The notes beneath the pieces were generated by a model. It saw nothing but the letters and a program-made list of their open reading frames with translations. It was not told where the DNA came from and made no database searches. The position numbers and the translations under genes were made by a program. From an uncultured Eubacteriales bacterium (GTDB lineage: Bacteria; Bacillota; Clostridia; Christensenellales; Aristaeellaceae): a DNA stretch of 52,581 nt. The DNA is taken from contig CACYGY010000056.1 in the NCBI GenBank assembly GCA_902774025.1, positions 1-52,581 on the forward strand, given 5' to 3'. Of the stretch, positions 34,899 to 44,092 are shown in pieces. How positions within the stretch are numbered: the first letter of the stretch is position 1; the number at the start of each line of letters is the position of its first letter.

Positions 34899-35921
34899 AT
34901 GCAGCGGTACAGGGATCATGTGACAGGTTATGAGGTCAGACGGTATACGGAAGGACCGGACAGACACGCCAAGCTATATTTTACTTGCGAGAATTTCTCC
35001 GTGGATGACCGGTTCTTCTACTTTACCTGTCAGAGCGAAACGGATCCGGATCATAATGGAACATACGCATGCGAATGGGAAACAGGTGAAATGCGTCAGA
35101 TTCTGGACGCGGGCTACAGAGGATTCGCGCTGGACCGTGAGAAAAACTGCGCCTATGTGTGCCGGAATGAAACAGAGGTATTCCGTGTGACGCTGGATGA
35201 TCTGGAGAAAACGCCGCTGGGACATCTGCCCGAAGGTGGGAAGATCACGGGGCATCTCACAGCAGCGGATACCGGGCGGATTGCATGCAGTTATCATCTG
35301 GCCAGCAAAATCTATGCGCTGGTCATCCTGGATCCCGGAAAAGAAGAAGCAGAGGTTGTCTACCGCACGGACTACAGGCTGGGGCATGCCCAGATCTGCC
35401 CCACGGACGAGAACCTGATCTTCTACATTCATGAGACGGAGGGCGATGCCTTCCAGAGGACCTGGATGTGCGATGTCCGGGAACGGTATGTGCGCCCCTA
35501 TTATGTGGAACATCCGGATGAATGGATCACCCACGAGGTCTGGGCGGCGGACGGCAGTGAAATGGCCTTTATGAAGCTGCCGGGAAGGGTCCTGATCGGG
35601 GACAGGGACGGACGGCATTTTGATCAGGTGGGGGAGAGTGAGCAGCTTCTGCATCCCTGCCTGAGCCGGGACCGGAAGTGGATCTGCGCGGACAGAATCA
35701 GCTATTTCGGCAAGCGGGTGCAGGAAGGTGTTGTGCTGCTGGAGAGGGCGACAGGAAAGCAGAAGCTTATTGCGACCACAGGCTCCTGCCGGACCGGGGC
35801 AGACCATCAGCACCCCTCGTTTAATCGGAAGGGTGATATGATCCTTTTCTCCAACCCGGATGAAAACGGGACCGCACAGGTGTGTACGATTGATCTGAAC
35901 CAGGTCCTCAGGGACTGGTAA
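34899..35921 (+). CDS. Oligogalacturonate lyase-like beta-propeller protein
   Basis: 340 aa. Repeating blade-like strands (SVDDRFFYFTCQSE, TGRIACSYHL, DENLIFYIHETEGD) and the conserved GHAQICP, ITHEVWAADG and DHQHPSFN segments are those of the PL22 oligogalacturonide lyase group, cytosolic seven-bladed propellers that use Mn and His residues to cleave 4,5-unsaturated galacturonides. I cannot place all metal ligands with certainty. Start ATG 34899 has GGAGG 6 nt upstream; an ATG at 34887 is overlapped by that site. Last gene of the locus. Confidence 0.75.
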   Translation: MQRYRDHVTGYEVRRYTEGPDRHAKLYFTCENFSVDDRFFYFTCQSETDPDHNGTYACEWETGEMRQILDAGYRGFALDREKNCAYVCRNETEVFRVTLDDLEKTPLGHLPEGGKITGHLTAADTGRIACSYHLASKIYALVILDPGKEEAEVVYRTDYRLGHAQICPTDENLIFYIHETEGDAFQRTWMCDVRERYVRPYYVEHPDEWITHEVWAADGSEMAFMKLPGRVLIGDRDGRHFDQVGESEQLLHPCLSRDRKWICADRISYFGKRVQEGVVLLERATGKQKLIATTGSCRTGADHQHPSFNRKGDMILFSNPDENGTAQVCTIDLNQVLRDW

Positions 35922-35925
35922 GCAA

Positions 35926-35957
35926 AGCGCCGGACAGTTTCCGAACTGTCCGGCGCT
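35926..35957. terminator. Bidirectional hairpin between convergent genes
   Basis: AGCGCCGGACAGTT (35926-35939) and its exact complement (35944-35957), loop TCCG. The following tract is CTT on one side and TTTGCTT on the other, so U-runs are weak. Confidence 0.7.
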
Positions 35958-35966
35958 CTTGATGAA

Positions 35967-37115
35967 TTACTCGTAAATGCAGGCCTTTACGGGCGGGAGC
36001 TGAATGATAAAGGTTTTACCAGGCTGAAGCTCCAGTTCATGTCCCTGGTCATCGTAGAAAATAGTGCGGCTCTGCGTGCCGTACCGTCTCCAGTAGCCGC
36101 TGATATGCCGGCCGTTCTGGAAAATGTCCGCGTTGGCGTGCCCGGGGAAATTGCCGGAGGCCACATTGCGGGTGATGGGCACTTCAGAGTTGGGGAACTC
36201 GGTGGGCGTCCACTGAACGATCACGTTGGAGAAGGTCAGGACGTCACCGGTGGTCAGTTCGGTATAATCCACATAGTCCCTCTTTTTGGTATCCGTACTG
36301 ACGCTCCTGCTGTAAAGGCCGGTGGCGGCATCGTAGGTAAAGCGGGAGTTATAGTCGGGACGGCCCCAGTCGATCCAGATGGTGGTGGCTTCATCCCCGC
36401 CTTCATAAGGCGCGTCCGCAAAGCGGAATGTATGATTCAGAGGCACATGATTTTCGGGGATCAGTTTGGACATGGCCGCCACATCCGCACTCACATCATT
36501 GGGCGTCGCCCGGTTCATGAAACCGCGGGAGAAGTATTTCTTCCAGGGACGGGAGGCACTGACCACACCGGAGAACAGAAGTCCCTTCTCCTCCACGTCA
36601 AACTGCGCCAGGGCCAGAGGCACATTTCCCTCGCCATAGGTGGACTGGCCATAGTAGATGAAACCGCTGTCCCACTCTTCCCGAATCCAGACATGCCCGA
36701 TTCTGGCGGAGCGGATGGGCCCGGCAAAGGTGGGCAGGATATCTGAGAAAATGACGGAAATCCGTGTCTCGTAATGACCGGTCAGGGGCGTCTCGTAGAA
36801 AATATCCGCATACTGAACGCCCCAGGGTGCACGGTTGGATGTACCCGCGGCTCTGGTTTTATCTGAAATGGGATTGCTGATCTGAACCAGCATCGGCATA
36901 TAACGACCATCAGCGGCAAGACCCGCGGCGCCTTCCGGAATTTCCAGGTCTTTCAGTACACGTCCCGTGGTCGGACTGATTCCCTCAGGAACCGTGTTCT
37001 CCTGTGGCTGGTCCAGGATAATCCCCCTGTCCCCAACGGCGTCAATCTGCGTTTCTGCCGAGGCTGACAAACAGAGCATCAGCGCGGCCAGAAGCAGGAT
37101 GACAAACTTTCTCAT
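35967..37115 (-). CDS. Secreted DUF3048 (YerB-like) protein
   Basis: 382 aa. Signal peptide MRKFVILLLAALMLCLSASA then a DUF3048 region (MPMLVQISNPISDKTRAAG, VQYADIFYETPL...TGHYETRISVIF, FAGPIRSARIGH) and the C-terminal DUF3048_C strands (VPITRNVASGNFPGHANADIF, SGYWRRYG). Cell-surface or extracellular protein of unknown role. Start ATG 37115: AGGAGGG 7-8 nt upstream; GTG 37124 touches that site. No cysteine lipobox. It reads leftwards, convergent with the propeller gene. Confidence 0.86.
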   Translation of the reverse strand: MRKFVILLLAALMLCLSASAETQIDAVGDRGIILDQPQENTVPEGISPTTGRVLKDLEIPEGAAGLAADGRYMPMLVQISNPISDKTRAAGTSNRAPWGVQYADIFYETPLTGHYETRISVIFSDILPTFAGPIRSARIGHVWIREEWDSGFIYYGQSTYGEGNVPLALAQFDVEEKGLLFSGVVSASRPWKKYFSRGFMNRATPNDVSADVAAMSKLIPENHVPLNHTFRFADAPYEGGDEATTIWIDWGRPDYNSRFTYDAATGLYSRSVSTDTKKRDYVDYTELTTGDVLTFSNVIVQWTPTEFPNSEVPITRNVASGNFPGHANADIFQNGRHISGYWRRYGTQSRTIFYDDQGHELELQPGKTFIIQLPPVKACIYE

Positions 37116-37194
37116 GTGACTCACCCTCCTGCGAAATTTGAAATGTGTCTGAATCCGGTTCCTCTGAATGGAACAGAGAAATAACCCGCCTGTA

Positions 37195-37203
37195 CTATAG
37201 CAG
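37195..37203 (-). promoter_or_regulatory. Possible extended -10 promoter of the DUF3048 gene
   Basis: Minus strand TGC-TATAGT (37203-37195), about 80 nt before the start codon. No good -35. Confidence 0.4.
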
Positions 37204-37423
37204 ATTAGAGGCGGAATGCATAGACCTGAAAGGAAAAAAGAAGGGAGGGGAGGTCATCCTTTCCGGGCGGGAAGCCGGAGGCCCGACGGTGTTTCGGCAC
37301 TTCTTAGACAGGCAGGATTTCTTCCGGAAAACAGGTTCGGTGGAAGCACAGGCCCTCATGGAATGACTGTTTTCACCGGATGGAAAGTCCTGCAGGACAA
37401 CGACGGAAGCCGGATACCACTTC

Positions 37424-37453
37424 TTGACATACTGACAGTTTTTCCAATATAAT
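37424..37453 (+). promoter_or_regulatory. Consensus SigA promoter upstream of the CotH region
   Basis: TTGACA (37424-37429), 18-nt spacer, TATAAT (37448-37453), both hexamers perfect. It points at a stretch without intact gene, 560 nt before the CotH start. Confidence 0.8.
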
Positions 37454-37732
37454 AAGATATGGATTCCTGCATTTCCCGTGCTTTCTGCTCCGGCTGTGAC
37501 CGGGAATTCCCTCACCTTTATGGAACGGAGTGACAATGTCATCGCAGCGGATGATGCGCATGGAGTCTGCCGGGACAGAATTCCCTTCACCATTCCGCTT
37601 TCGGGGGAATACCTGAGGCACATACGGTCATGGACAGATCATTGTCGGATACAGAGGGATTGGGAGGGTTCGGCTGCTTTTCTGCGGCATTTCCGTTTTC
37701 TCTGATCACACGCCGGTACGCTGCGTCCGGAA
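37454..37732 (+). other. Non-coding or decayed stretch downstream of the consensus promoter
   Basis: A 75-codon frame from GTG 37478 has no ribosome site and no recognised sequence. Given the pseudogene remnant just after it and the strong promoter before it, this is probably the decayed 5' part of the same gene, but I cannot align it to anything. Confidence 0.35.
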
Positions 37733-37997
37733 GCGTTCACCGGGGAACTGACGGAAGATACGGACAATATGCTGAATGACGGAGCAGACAGTGCGGGCGT
37801 CGTCATCTTCAGCGGAAGGGATCTGACGATTGCCGGAAGAGGAATGCTGAATGTGGCGAGAGCGAACCGGGATGGTCATCATCCGGGACGGGATCATCAA
37901 CGCAGAGTTCGTATGTGATGGGATCTGCAACAGGCATTGCAGAGGATCCGTCGGTAAACATGGCTGGAGACTGAACAGGGACGCGGCAAGTCGATGA
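37733..37997 (+). pseudogene. Remnant of a DUF4353-like carbohydrate-binding protein gene
   Basis: In one frame (37733-37918) the translation reads GELTEDTDNMLNDGADSAG then VVIFSGRDLTIAGRGMLNV; after a shift near 37870 another frame gives MVIIRDGIINAEFVCDGI. Together these follow the repeated DUF4353 pattern (DTxNxLxDG, ALFSxxDLTIxGxGxLxV, DGI, IxDGxI) seen in secreted beta-helix proteins that often neighbour CotH and polyphosphate polymerase genes in Clostridia. Only about 80 codons survive and both frames stop. I infer decay of a gene once driven by the promoter at 37424. Confidence 0.45.
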
Positions 37998-38010
37998 TGG
38001 GAAGTGGGTT

Positions 38011-41000
38011 TTGTCTGTGAAGTGTGCACTGGTTGTTTTATGGCTGATCGTTTTTTTTGTGCAATCCTCTTCTTCGGCACGGGCAGAAGCTGCCCTTTCC
38101 GTCTGCATCCGCGAGGTATCCTCCGGCATTGGCGTCTGTGATCTCATGGGCAATTCCGCTCCTGTCTGCATTGAGCGTCTTACGGGGCAGGAACTGTCTT
38201 CTGACGGCTTCTTCATCAGGGGTGACCAGGAACATCTGCAGAAGTATTCCCCCAGGGGTTCCAGGATTCCCGGGAATGGTGATCTGCTCCTCAGGGCAGA
38301 CGCGACAGGGAAGGATGAACAGTTCCTTGCCGGTGTGGAAGGAGATGTTCTGCAGCATATTCTCCCTTCTTCCCCTGAGAAGGATGCAGACGATTCTGTG
38401 CAGAAGGAAGGAGCAGGGCAGGTGATGGTCCCGGCCCCGGGTGCGGATAACGCAGAAGGCATACCTTCGGTTCCGGAGGTGTATGTGGCGGCACCCCGTT
38501 TTTCCCATGAAGCTGGTTTTTATGACACTCCCTTTGACCTGACAATGGAGGGCGAACAGACCTGCCGGCTGTTCTATACGACAGACGGAAGCGTCCCGGA
38601 TGAGAACTCGACGCTGTATTCCGGACCTGTTCATATTTCGGACGCGACAAACCGGCCCAACACCCTCAGCATGCGGACGGATATCACAGTCAAAGGGGCA
38701 GTACCTCCGACGGAACACGTGAAAAAAGCAACGATCATCCGAGCCGTTGCCGTTGATCCGGAAGGGAACCGCAGCAAGGAGGTTACGAATGCGTATTTCG
38801 TCGGGTTTCAGGATGACGAAGCATATCAGGATATCCCGATTCTGTCGGTTGTGGCGGATCCGTATGATCTGTTCGATGAACAGGATGGCATCTACGTTCT
38901 GGGAAAAGAGTATCAGAAATGGCTGAGCGATGAAAATCACGATCCGGAACTGACCATCTACAGGATCCCCGCGAATTACCGTTTGAAGGGAAGCGCGTGG
39001 GAGATTCCCGTATCCATTCAGTGGTTTGACGCTCAGAACACGCTTCGCCTGTCGCAGGGTGCGGGACTGCGGATTTACGGTGACTGGTCCAGAGAGAGTG
39101 CCAATAAATCCATGAGTCTTTACGCCCGGAAAGAGTATGGGGCGGATACCTTTCAGGTTGAAATCCTGCCCGGAACAGCGGCAAGGAAACAGCTTGCTGT
39201 CCGTAATAATCCCGCCTGGGATTCCCTGCTGCACGCCCTCCTGCAGGAAACGGGGCTTCAGGTTTCGTTGTCCATCCCCTGCCTTGCATTCATCAATGGC
39301 GAGTTTTGGGGGCTTTATGAAATCCGGGACATGCAGGACGCAGAGGCTATCGCGGATCGGTTCGGTTTGAAGGAAGAGGAGCTGATTGTGGTCAGGAATC
39401 AGGAGCTGATTGCCGGATCTGCGCCTGATGAGGTCGTGGAAAAGGGCATCCATGAGCAACTGATTTCCGAAATATCCGCTCAGGATGCAGGCACACCTCA
39501 AGGATATGAAGCGATCAGTGAGCTGATGGATGTAGAGAATTATACGACATGGATTGCCGCAAATGCCTATCTCAATAATACGGGCACAGACCACGGGAAC
39601 AACTGTACAATCTGGCGAACTGCCGAAAAAGGAAACGACGGGTATGAAGACGGCCGCTGGAGATGGGTCTTTCAGGATCTGGACATGTCCTGCTATTCGT
39701 ATGAAGGTGCGGAACAGATGATCCTCAGCCTGAGTGAGGATGTGATTTTCCAGACCCTCTGGAAAAGCGAAGCATTCCGGACCAGATTCCTGACACGGAT
39801 TATGGATCTGGCCAATGTTGAGCTGACACCCGAATACCTGAAAGAATATATTACACCTGTGCTGACGTACTGTAATCCGTATCTCAGGGAGACGAACACC
39901 CGGTTTGCCAGCGAAGGCGACGCAGCCGACAAACCGGGCACGAGACGGATTTCCGCATTCATGTCCTTCTTTACATCCAGACGGGAGGAGGTGATCCGTC
40001 AGCTGACGGAGGTGTTCAGCCTGGACCGGAGTACAAGCCGGATCCGGCTTACGCCCCTGAATCATGAGATTTCCCTGCAGATCAACGGGCACCAGGCTCA
40101 TCTTTATGATGATGCCTGGACAGGCGAATACTTTACGGGATGTTCTGTTCGCCTGTCTGTGGGTGATATCCCGGGATATCAGTTTGATGGCTGGTACGAG
40201 GGGGACGAACGGATTTCATCGGAGGAGACCCTGGAAATCTCAACCGATACCGATCGCACGCTGGTGCCTGTGTACCGGGAGATTCCCGTGATTTCCCTTC
40301 TGAATGCAAAAGAAATTCTTTACGGAAGCGGAAAATCAGGTTTCACGATTCCACTGAAAGACCCCATGAAAATGTGTGTGCTGCTGCCGGATACCTCCAT
40401 GGAAGTGACGCGGAATTATCTGGATAACACGATCACCTTTCGGCCTGACTCCGCCGTCGGGACGCCCCAGGGTTTTACCCTGACGGTTCCGCTGACGGAG
40501 TATATCAGCGAGGGAGGAGGGTTTTTTGAACTGTCGGCACCGGATGGCGGCGGACAGATGAAATGGCGGGTATTCAGCAGAACCGGAGAAACCTCCGACT
40601 ATCAGGAACTTGCAGTGAAGGATACACTTCGTGATGGTCTGACAAAACTCAGCTTTGCATTTCCGGATGAACAGATGGGGCAGAGATCCATCGATATCCG
40701 ACTGGAAGCGGAAAAGGAGAATGGCACGTTCATTCTTCGCGGATTCCGCGTGTATGGAATGCCCATGGAAGCCTCCCGGGCGATGGCTTATGAATATGCC
40801 CGTGTCGCTGAGGCGGTTGGCGCGGATGAAAAGTATGTCCCTGACCTTGATCAATTGGCAGACCTGGATGCGGAAGAGACAGAGGCGGAGATCACTTCTC
40901 TGAGGGGAAAACTTCAGTCCGCAATGACAGCTGGTGCACTGTCTGACGTGGCATCCCTTGGCGAAAACCCCGCGTGGGAGGGCCTGAGCGCATATCCCGT

Positions 41001-41679
41001 GGTTTTCATTGATGAGAAGCTGATTCAGGCATTCTATAACCAGGATGCCATTGGTTTTCCCTGCCCGATGGAGGGAACGGTTTATCTGTACCAGGTCGTG
41101 GGCAAAACCCTTCAGTTCCGGAATACGGTGCCCGTTGAGGGCAGCGTCATATCGCTGGAAAAACAGGAGGGAACTTTCCTCCTTCTGGACAGACCGGTGG
41201 AAACGATCCGGTTCCGCGTGTCTTTTGACAGAGACCCGATCCCGGATACCCTGATGACCGGATCCCTTTCCGGCATGGTTCCGCAGAGCTATCTGTGGAT
41301 GAATATGGAAACCCTTACGGGCTTTCAGGAAGAATCGCCGATCGGTTTACCGATCAGCTGGAGCGTGGGAAACGTCTGGCTCTATCAGGTCAGGGATGAC
41401 GAACTGGTTTTCTGCACAGAGGCCACGCTGCAGGACAATACGATCCGGTTTACGCCTGCAGAGGGCAGGTATCTGCTGCTGGATGAATCCGTTGAATCCT
41501 ATGCTGAACAGGTGGGGTGGAAAAAGCAGGAGATTCTCGACGGACAGCGGACACGCGAGCGTGAAGATCAGAAGAGAGCCTCGACAAGGAAAACGCTGAT
41601 CCTCATCGGCTGTGTCCTTATCGGCGTCATCATTGCAGGAACTGCGGCTGTGGTGATCCGCCGCCGAAGAGGGAAGTGA
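38011..41679 (+). CDS. Large secreted CotH-kinase family surface protein
   Basis: 1222 aa. N-terminal signal-like helix (ALVVLWLIVFFVQSSSSARA), an atypical 130-residue segment, a chitobiase/Fn3-like module (CRLFYTTDGSVPDENS, about 185-245), then the CotH kinase fold: GLRIYGDWSRESANKSMSLYA (ATP-lysine region), FINGEFWGLYEIRD, and catalytic WRWVFQDLDMS around residue 555. C-terminal half has a GYxFDGWYEGD repeat-like module and strand-rich repeats (two similar GxxxLYQVxxxxLxF segments at about 1030 and 1130), ending in a membrane helix (about 1192-1213, TLILIGCVLIGVIIAGTAAVVI) and RRRRGK. Start is uncertain: TTG 38011 or GTG 38017, both with poor ribosome sites. Likely phosphorylates surface proteins. 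Confidence 0.85.
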   Translation: MSVKCALVVLWLIVFFVQSSSSARAEAALSVCIREVSSGIGVCDLMGNSAPVCIERLTGQELSSDGFFIRGDQEHLQKYSPRGSRIPGNGDLLLRADATGKDEQFLAGVEGDVLQHILPSSPEKDADDSVQKEGAGQVMVPAPGADNAEGIPSVPEVYVAAPRFSHEAGFYDTPFDLTMEGEQTCRLFYTTDGSVPDENSTLYSGPVHISDATNRPNTLSMRTDITVKGAVPPTEHVKKATIIRAVAVDPEGNRSKEVTNAYFVGFQDDEAYQDIPILSVVADPYDLFDEQDGIYVLGKEYQKWLSDENHDPELTIYRIPANYRLKGSAWEIPVSIQWFDAQNTLRLSQGAGLRIYGDWSRESANKSMSLYARKEYGADTFQVEILPGTAARKQLAVRNNPAWDSLLHALLQETGLQVSLSIPCLAFINGEFWGLYEIRDMQDAEAIADRFGLKEEELIVVRNQELIAGSAPDEVVEKGIHEQLISEISAQDAGTPQGYEAISELMDVENYTTWIAANAYLNNTGTDHGNNCTIWRTAEKGNDGYEDGRWRWVFQDLDMSCYSYEGAEQMILSLSEDVIFQTLWKSEAFRTRFLTRIMDLANVELTPEYLKEYITPVLTYCNPYLRETNTRFASEGDAADKPGTRRISAFMSFFTSRREEVIRQLTEVFSLDRSTSRIRLTPLNHEISLQINGHQAHLYDDAWTGEYFTGCSVRLSVGDIPGYQFDGWYEGDERISSEETLEISTDTDRTLVPVYREIPVISLLNAKEILYGSGKSGFTIPLKDPMKMCVLLPDTSMEVTRNYLDNTITFRPDSAVGTPQGFTLTVPLTEYISEGGGFFELSAPDGGGQMKWRVFSRTGETSDYQELAVKDTLRDGLTKLSFAFPDEQMGQRSIDIRLEAEKENGTFILRGFRVYGMPMEASRAMAYEYARVAEAVGADEKYVPDLDQLADLDAEETEAEITSLRGKLQSAMTAGALSDVASLGENPAWEGLSAYPVVFIDEKLIQAFYNQDAIGFPCPMEGTVYLYQVVGKTLQFRNTVPVEGSVISLEKQEGTFLLLDRPVETIRFRVSFDRDPIPDTLMTGSLSGMVPQSYLWMNMETLTGFQEESPIGLPISWSVGNVWLYQVRDDELVFCTEATLQDNTIRFTPAEGRYLLLDESVESYAEQVGWKKQEILDGQRTREREDQKRASTRKTLILIGCVLIGVIIAGTAAVVIRRRRGK

Positions 41680-41782
41680 GTCCTGATATCTGAAGAGACG
41701 ATGATCCCGCTCCCGGCTGGATCCGGAGGCGGGAGTGAAACAAACTGAGCGCGACAAAGCGGAAAAAGGAGGAACTGCTGAG

Positions 41783-42478
41783 ATGGTTGAACAGCTGCGT
41801 GAACAGGTTTGGAAGGCGAATATGGAGCTTCCCCGCCGCCACCTGGTGACCTTCACATGGGGGAACGTGTCCGGGATTGACAGGGAGCGGGGGCTGGTGG
41901 TCATCAAACCTTCCGGAGTTGAATACGAGGATCTGACGCCTGAAAACATGGTGGTCCTGGATATGGAAGGAAACATTGTGGAGGGCAGTCTGAACCCCTC
42001 TTCCGATACCAGGACCCATCTGGAACTGTACCGGGCGTTTCCGGCGCTGGGCGGGATTGTGCACACACACTCTCCCTATGCGGTGGGATGGGCCCAGGCG
42101 GGCAGAGACATCCCCTGTTACGGTACGACGCATGCGGATTATTTCTATGGTCCTATTCCATGTGCCAGAGACCTGACGGCTGCGGAAGTGGAGGAAGACT
42201 ATGAAAAGAATACGGGCATGGTGATTGTGGAAACCTTCCGGAACCGGTCCCTTGATCCCGTGGCCGTGCCCGCTGTGATCTGTCGCAATCATGGTCCCTT
42301 CACATGGGGAAAATCGCCGGATCAGGCTGTTTATCATGCCGTGGTCCTGGAGGAAGTATCGAAAATGGCCATGTTCACGGAAAGCCTGAACCCACATGTG
42401 ACGCCGGCACCCCGCTATATCCAGGACAAGCATTACCTGCGCAAGCATGGTCCGGGCGCGTATTACGGTCAGAAGTAA
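41783..42478 (+). CDS. araD: L-ribulose-5-phosphate 4-epimerase (AraD type class II aldolase family)
   Basis: 231 aa, exactly the E. coli AraD length. Features: [43 protein letters not shown], the Zn ligands [14 protein letters not shown], and the epimerase-specific [19 protein letters not shown], then [10 protein letters not shown] and the C-terminal [16 protein letters not shown]. These distinguish it from fuculose-phosphate aldolase. ATG 41783 has GGAGG 10 nt upstream. It converts L-ribulose-5-P to D-xylulose-5-P; the isomerase and kinase for arabinose are not in this window, so it may serve a pentose or ascorbate route coded elsewhere. Confidence 0.94.
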   Translation: MVEQLREQVWKANMELPRRHLVTFTWGNVSGIDRERGLVVIKPSGVEYEDLTPENMVVLDMEGNIVEGSLNPSSDTRTHLELYRAFPALGGIVHTHSPYAVGWAQAGRDIPCYGTTHADYFYGPIPCARDLTAAEVEEDYEKNTGMVIVETFRNRSLDPVAVPAVICRNHGPFTWGKSPDQAVYHAVVLEEVSKMAMFTESLNPHVTPAPRYIQDKHYLRKHGPGAYYGQK

Positions 42479-42488
42479 GGAGTTTTCC

Positions 42489-44045
42489 GTGAGAATTCAA
42501 CAAGTGGAAATCCGTCATTTCCGGTCCATTGAGCACGTGACGGTAACGTTTCCAAAGGACAGGCCTGTGGTGCTTTTCGGGGCGAACTATGCAGGGAAGA
42601 GCAATATCCTGGAGGCTGTGGACCGTCTTCTCGGAGAAACCTATCCCACCCACAGGGAACTGAAGGACGCAGATCGGTATTTCTACAGGGCCGGGAAGGA
42701 AACAACCGCTGAACTTTCGGTTGTTTTTGACGAACCGGCTTTTGAGGATCCGGACATAGGTCCCGTGGACACCCTGAAGGTGGTCTACAATGCCGGGGGA
42801 ATCAGCCAGAACAATCTGCTCTATGACGGGAAGAAGCATCGTCTGCACCTGACGCAGAAGCAGAGGCGGGTCTGTCACAGTCTTTATCTGAGAACAGATC
42901 TGAATCCGGACCAGTTTCTGAATCCCGCCGGTCACAGGTCCTGGATGGCCTATTTTCTGGAACGTCTTCAGGACGAGATGGGCGGGGAGACCCTCAGCAC
43001 CATGCGGACCCTCAGTTCCGATATGGTGGAGGCTCTCTCGGAAAGTCCGATGTTCATGCGTTTCATGAATACTTTCCGTTCTTCTCTTCATCCTTACCTG
43101 CATCACTTTGTGGCGCGGAATTCTACGGACCCGGCCCGGAGCGGGAATATCTCCAAGGCGATGAATGGCACCATGCTGGAAATGCTGATTCACGGACTGC
43201 AGATGATCGACCCGAGGCAGCTTGACAGGGGTGCCCAGCAGGTCTGGATTCTCAGTCTGATCAGGGCGTGGGAGAAGGCTTTCCCGGGAGAACATTTTAT
43301 TCTCCTGCTGGAGGAACCCGAAAATCATCTGCATCCCCTGGCACAGAAGTGGCTTCACGAGTATATCGGGGATCTGTGCGGTTCGGGCATGCAGATCCTG
43401 ATTGCGACCCATTCCACGGATTTCATTGACCTGTACAGCTTTTGCCTGGAAACCGGTGCTTCCAGCAAGCGGGTCAGTCGGCAGGGGATCACGGATTTTT
43501 ACGCCACGAGACTGTTCACGGAACAGCTGAGAGGTTTGTTTTCAGAAACGGTTCTTCTGGTGGAGGGAGCGACCGAAGCCCTGTCCCTGCCCATCTTTTT
43601 CAGAAGGATCGGTTTCAGTCTGCCGCTGCATGGTGTGGAGATCATCAACTGTGAGGGAAAAAGCGCCATCCCCCTCTACGCACGGCTGTTCCGTGCCTAT
43701 GGGTATCATGTGTACTGCCTGTTTGACGGAGATGAGAAGACCACGGAAAACGCTGCTATGTTCCGCGGTCTGGTAGAGGAGCAGACATGGGTGACATCCC
43801 CGGACCAGTGTGAGATCCGTGCCGGTTACGCATACTTTGGAAAGGATTATGAAAGCTATTTCCGTTGTCAGATTCCAGACTGGGACGCGATTGAAAAGGA
43901 TGCCCAGGATGTATTCCGGATTCCCACCAAGCCCGGAATTGCCAGGGCGATCGCACGCTATTCCAGGGAAGTACCTTCCTTTTTCAGGGAACTGGCGGAC
44001 CGGCTGAAGGCACTTTCGGAAGGTGACAGATCGTTGCCGGAGTGA
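42489..44045 (+). CDS. OLD-family ATP-dependent endonuclease (AAA ATPase plus TOPRIM)
   Basis: 518 aa. N-terminal ABC-type ATPase: Walker A GANYAGKS (31-38), long insert, Walker B LLLEEPENHLHP and the H-loop-like IATHSTDF. C-terminal TOPRIM nuclease: LLVEGATEALSLP (catalytic Glu) and CLFDGDEK (Asp-x-Asp). Start GTG 42489 with AAGGAG that overlaps the araD stop, so it is translationally coupled to araD. No UvrD-like helicase partner (Gabija) is adjacent, hence a stand-alone class-1-like OLD protein. Such proteins act in phage defence or DNA metabolism; the placement after a sugar gene is odd. Ends at a strong bidirectional terminator. Confidence 0.9.
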   Translation: MRIQQVEIRHFRSIEHVTVTFPKDRPVVLFGANYAGKSNILEAVDRLLGETYPTHRELKDADRYFYRAGKETTAELSVVFDEPAFEDPDIGPVDTLKVVYNAGGISQNNLLYDGKKHRLHLTQKQRRVCHSLYLRTDLNPDQFLNPAGHRSWMAYFLERLQDEMGGETLSTMRTLSSDMVEALSESPMFMRFMNTFRSSLHPYLHHFVARNSTDPARSGNISKAMNGTMLEMLIHGLQMIDPRQLDRGAQQVWILSLIRAWEKAFPGEHFILLLEEPENHLHPLAQKWLHEYIGDLCGSGMQILIATHSTDFIDLYSFCLETGASSKRVSRQGITDFYATRLFTEQLRGLFSETVLLVEGATEALSLPIFFRRIGFSLPLHGVEIINCEGKSAIPLYARLFRAYGYHVYCLFDGDEKTTENAAMFRGLVEEQTWVTSPDQCEIRAGYAYFGKDYESYFRCQIPDWDAIEKDAQDVFRIPTKPGIARAIARYSREVPSFFRELADRLKALSEGDRSLPE

Positions 44046-44051
44046 ATCATG

Positions 44052-44085
44052 AAAACAGCGATGCCTTGTGGGGCATCGCTGTTTT
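44052..44085. terminator. Bidirectional intrinsic terminator
   Basis: AAAACAGCGATGCC (44052-44065) and GGCATCGCTGTTTT (44072-44085). A- and T-runs at the ends serve both the OLD nuclease gene and the convergent mntP. Confidence 0.88.
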
Positions 44086-44092
44086 TGAAGTG

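Noticed and set aside
38038..40101. Long minus-strand open frame antisense to the CotH gene
   Set aside because: Low-complexity shadow translation; the plus strand shows clear CotH motifs, signal peptide and membrane anchor.
42489..44045. Gabija defence system
   Set aside because: The OLD nuclease fits GajA in general build, but no UvrD-like GajB helicase lies on either side.
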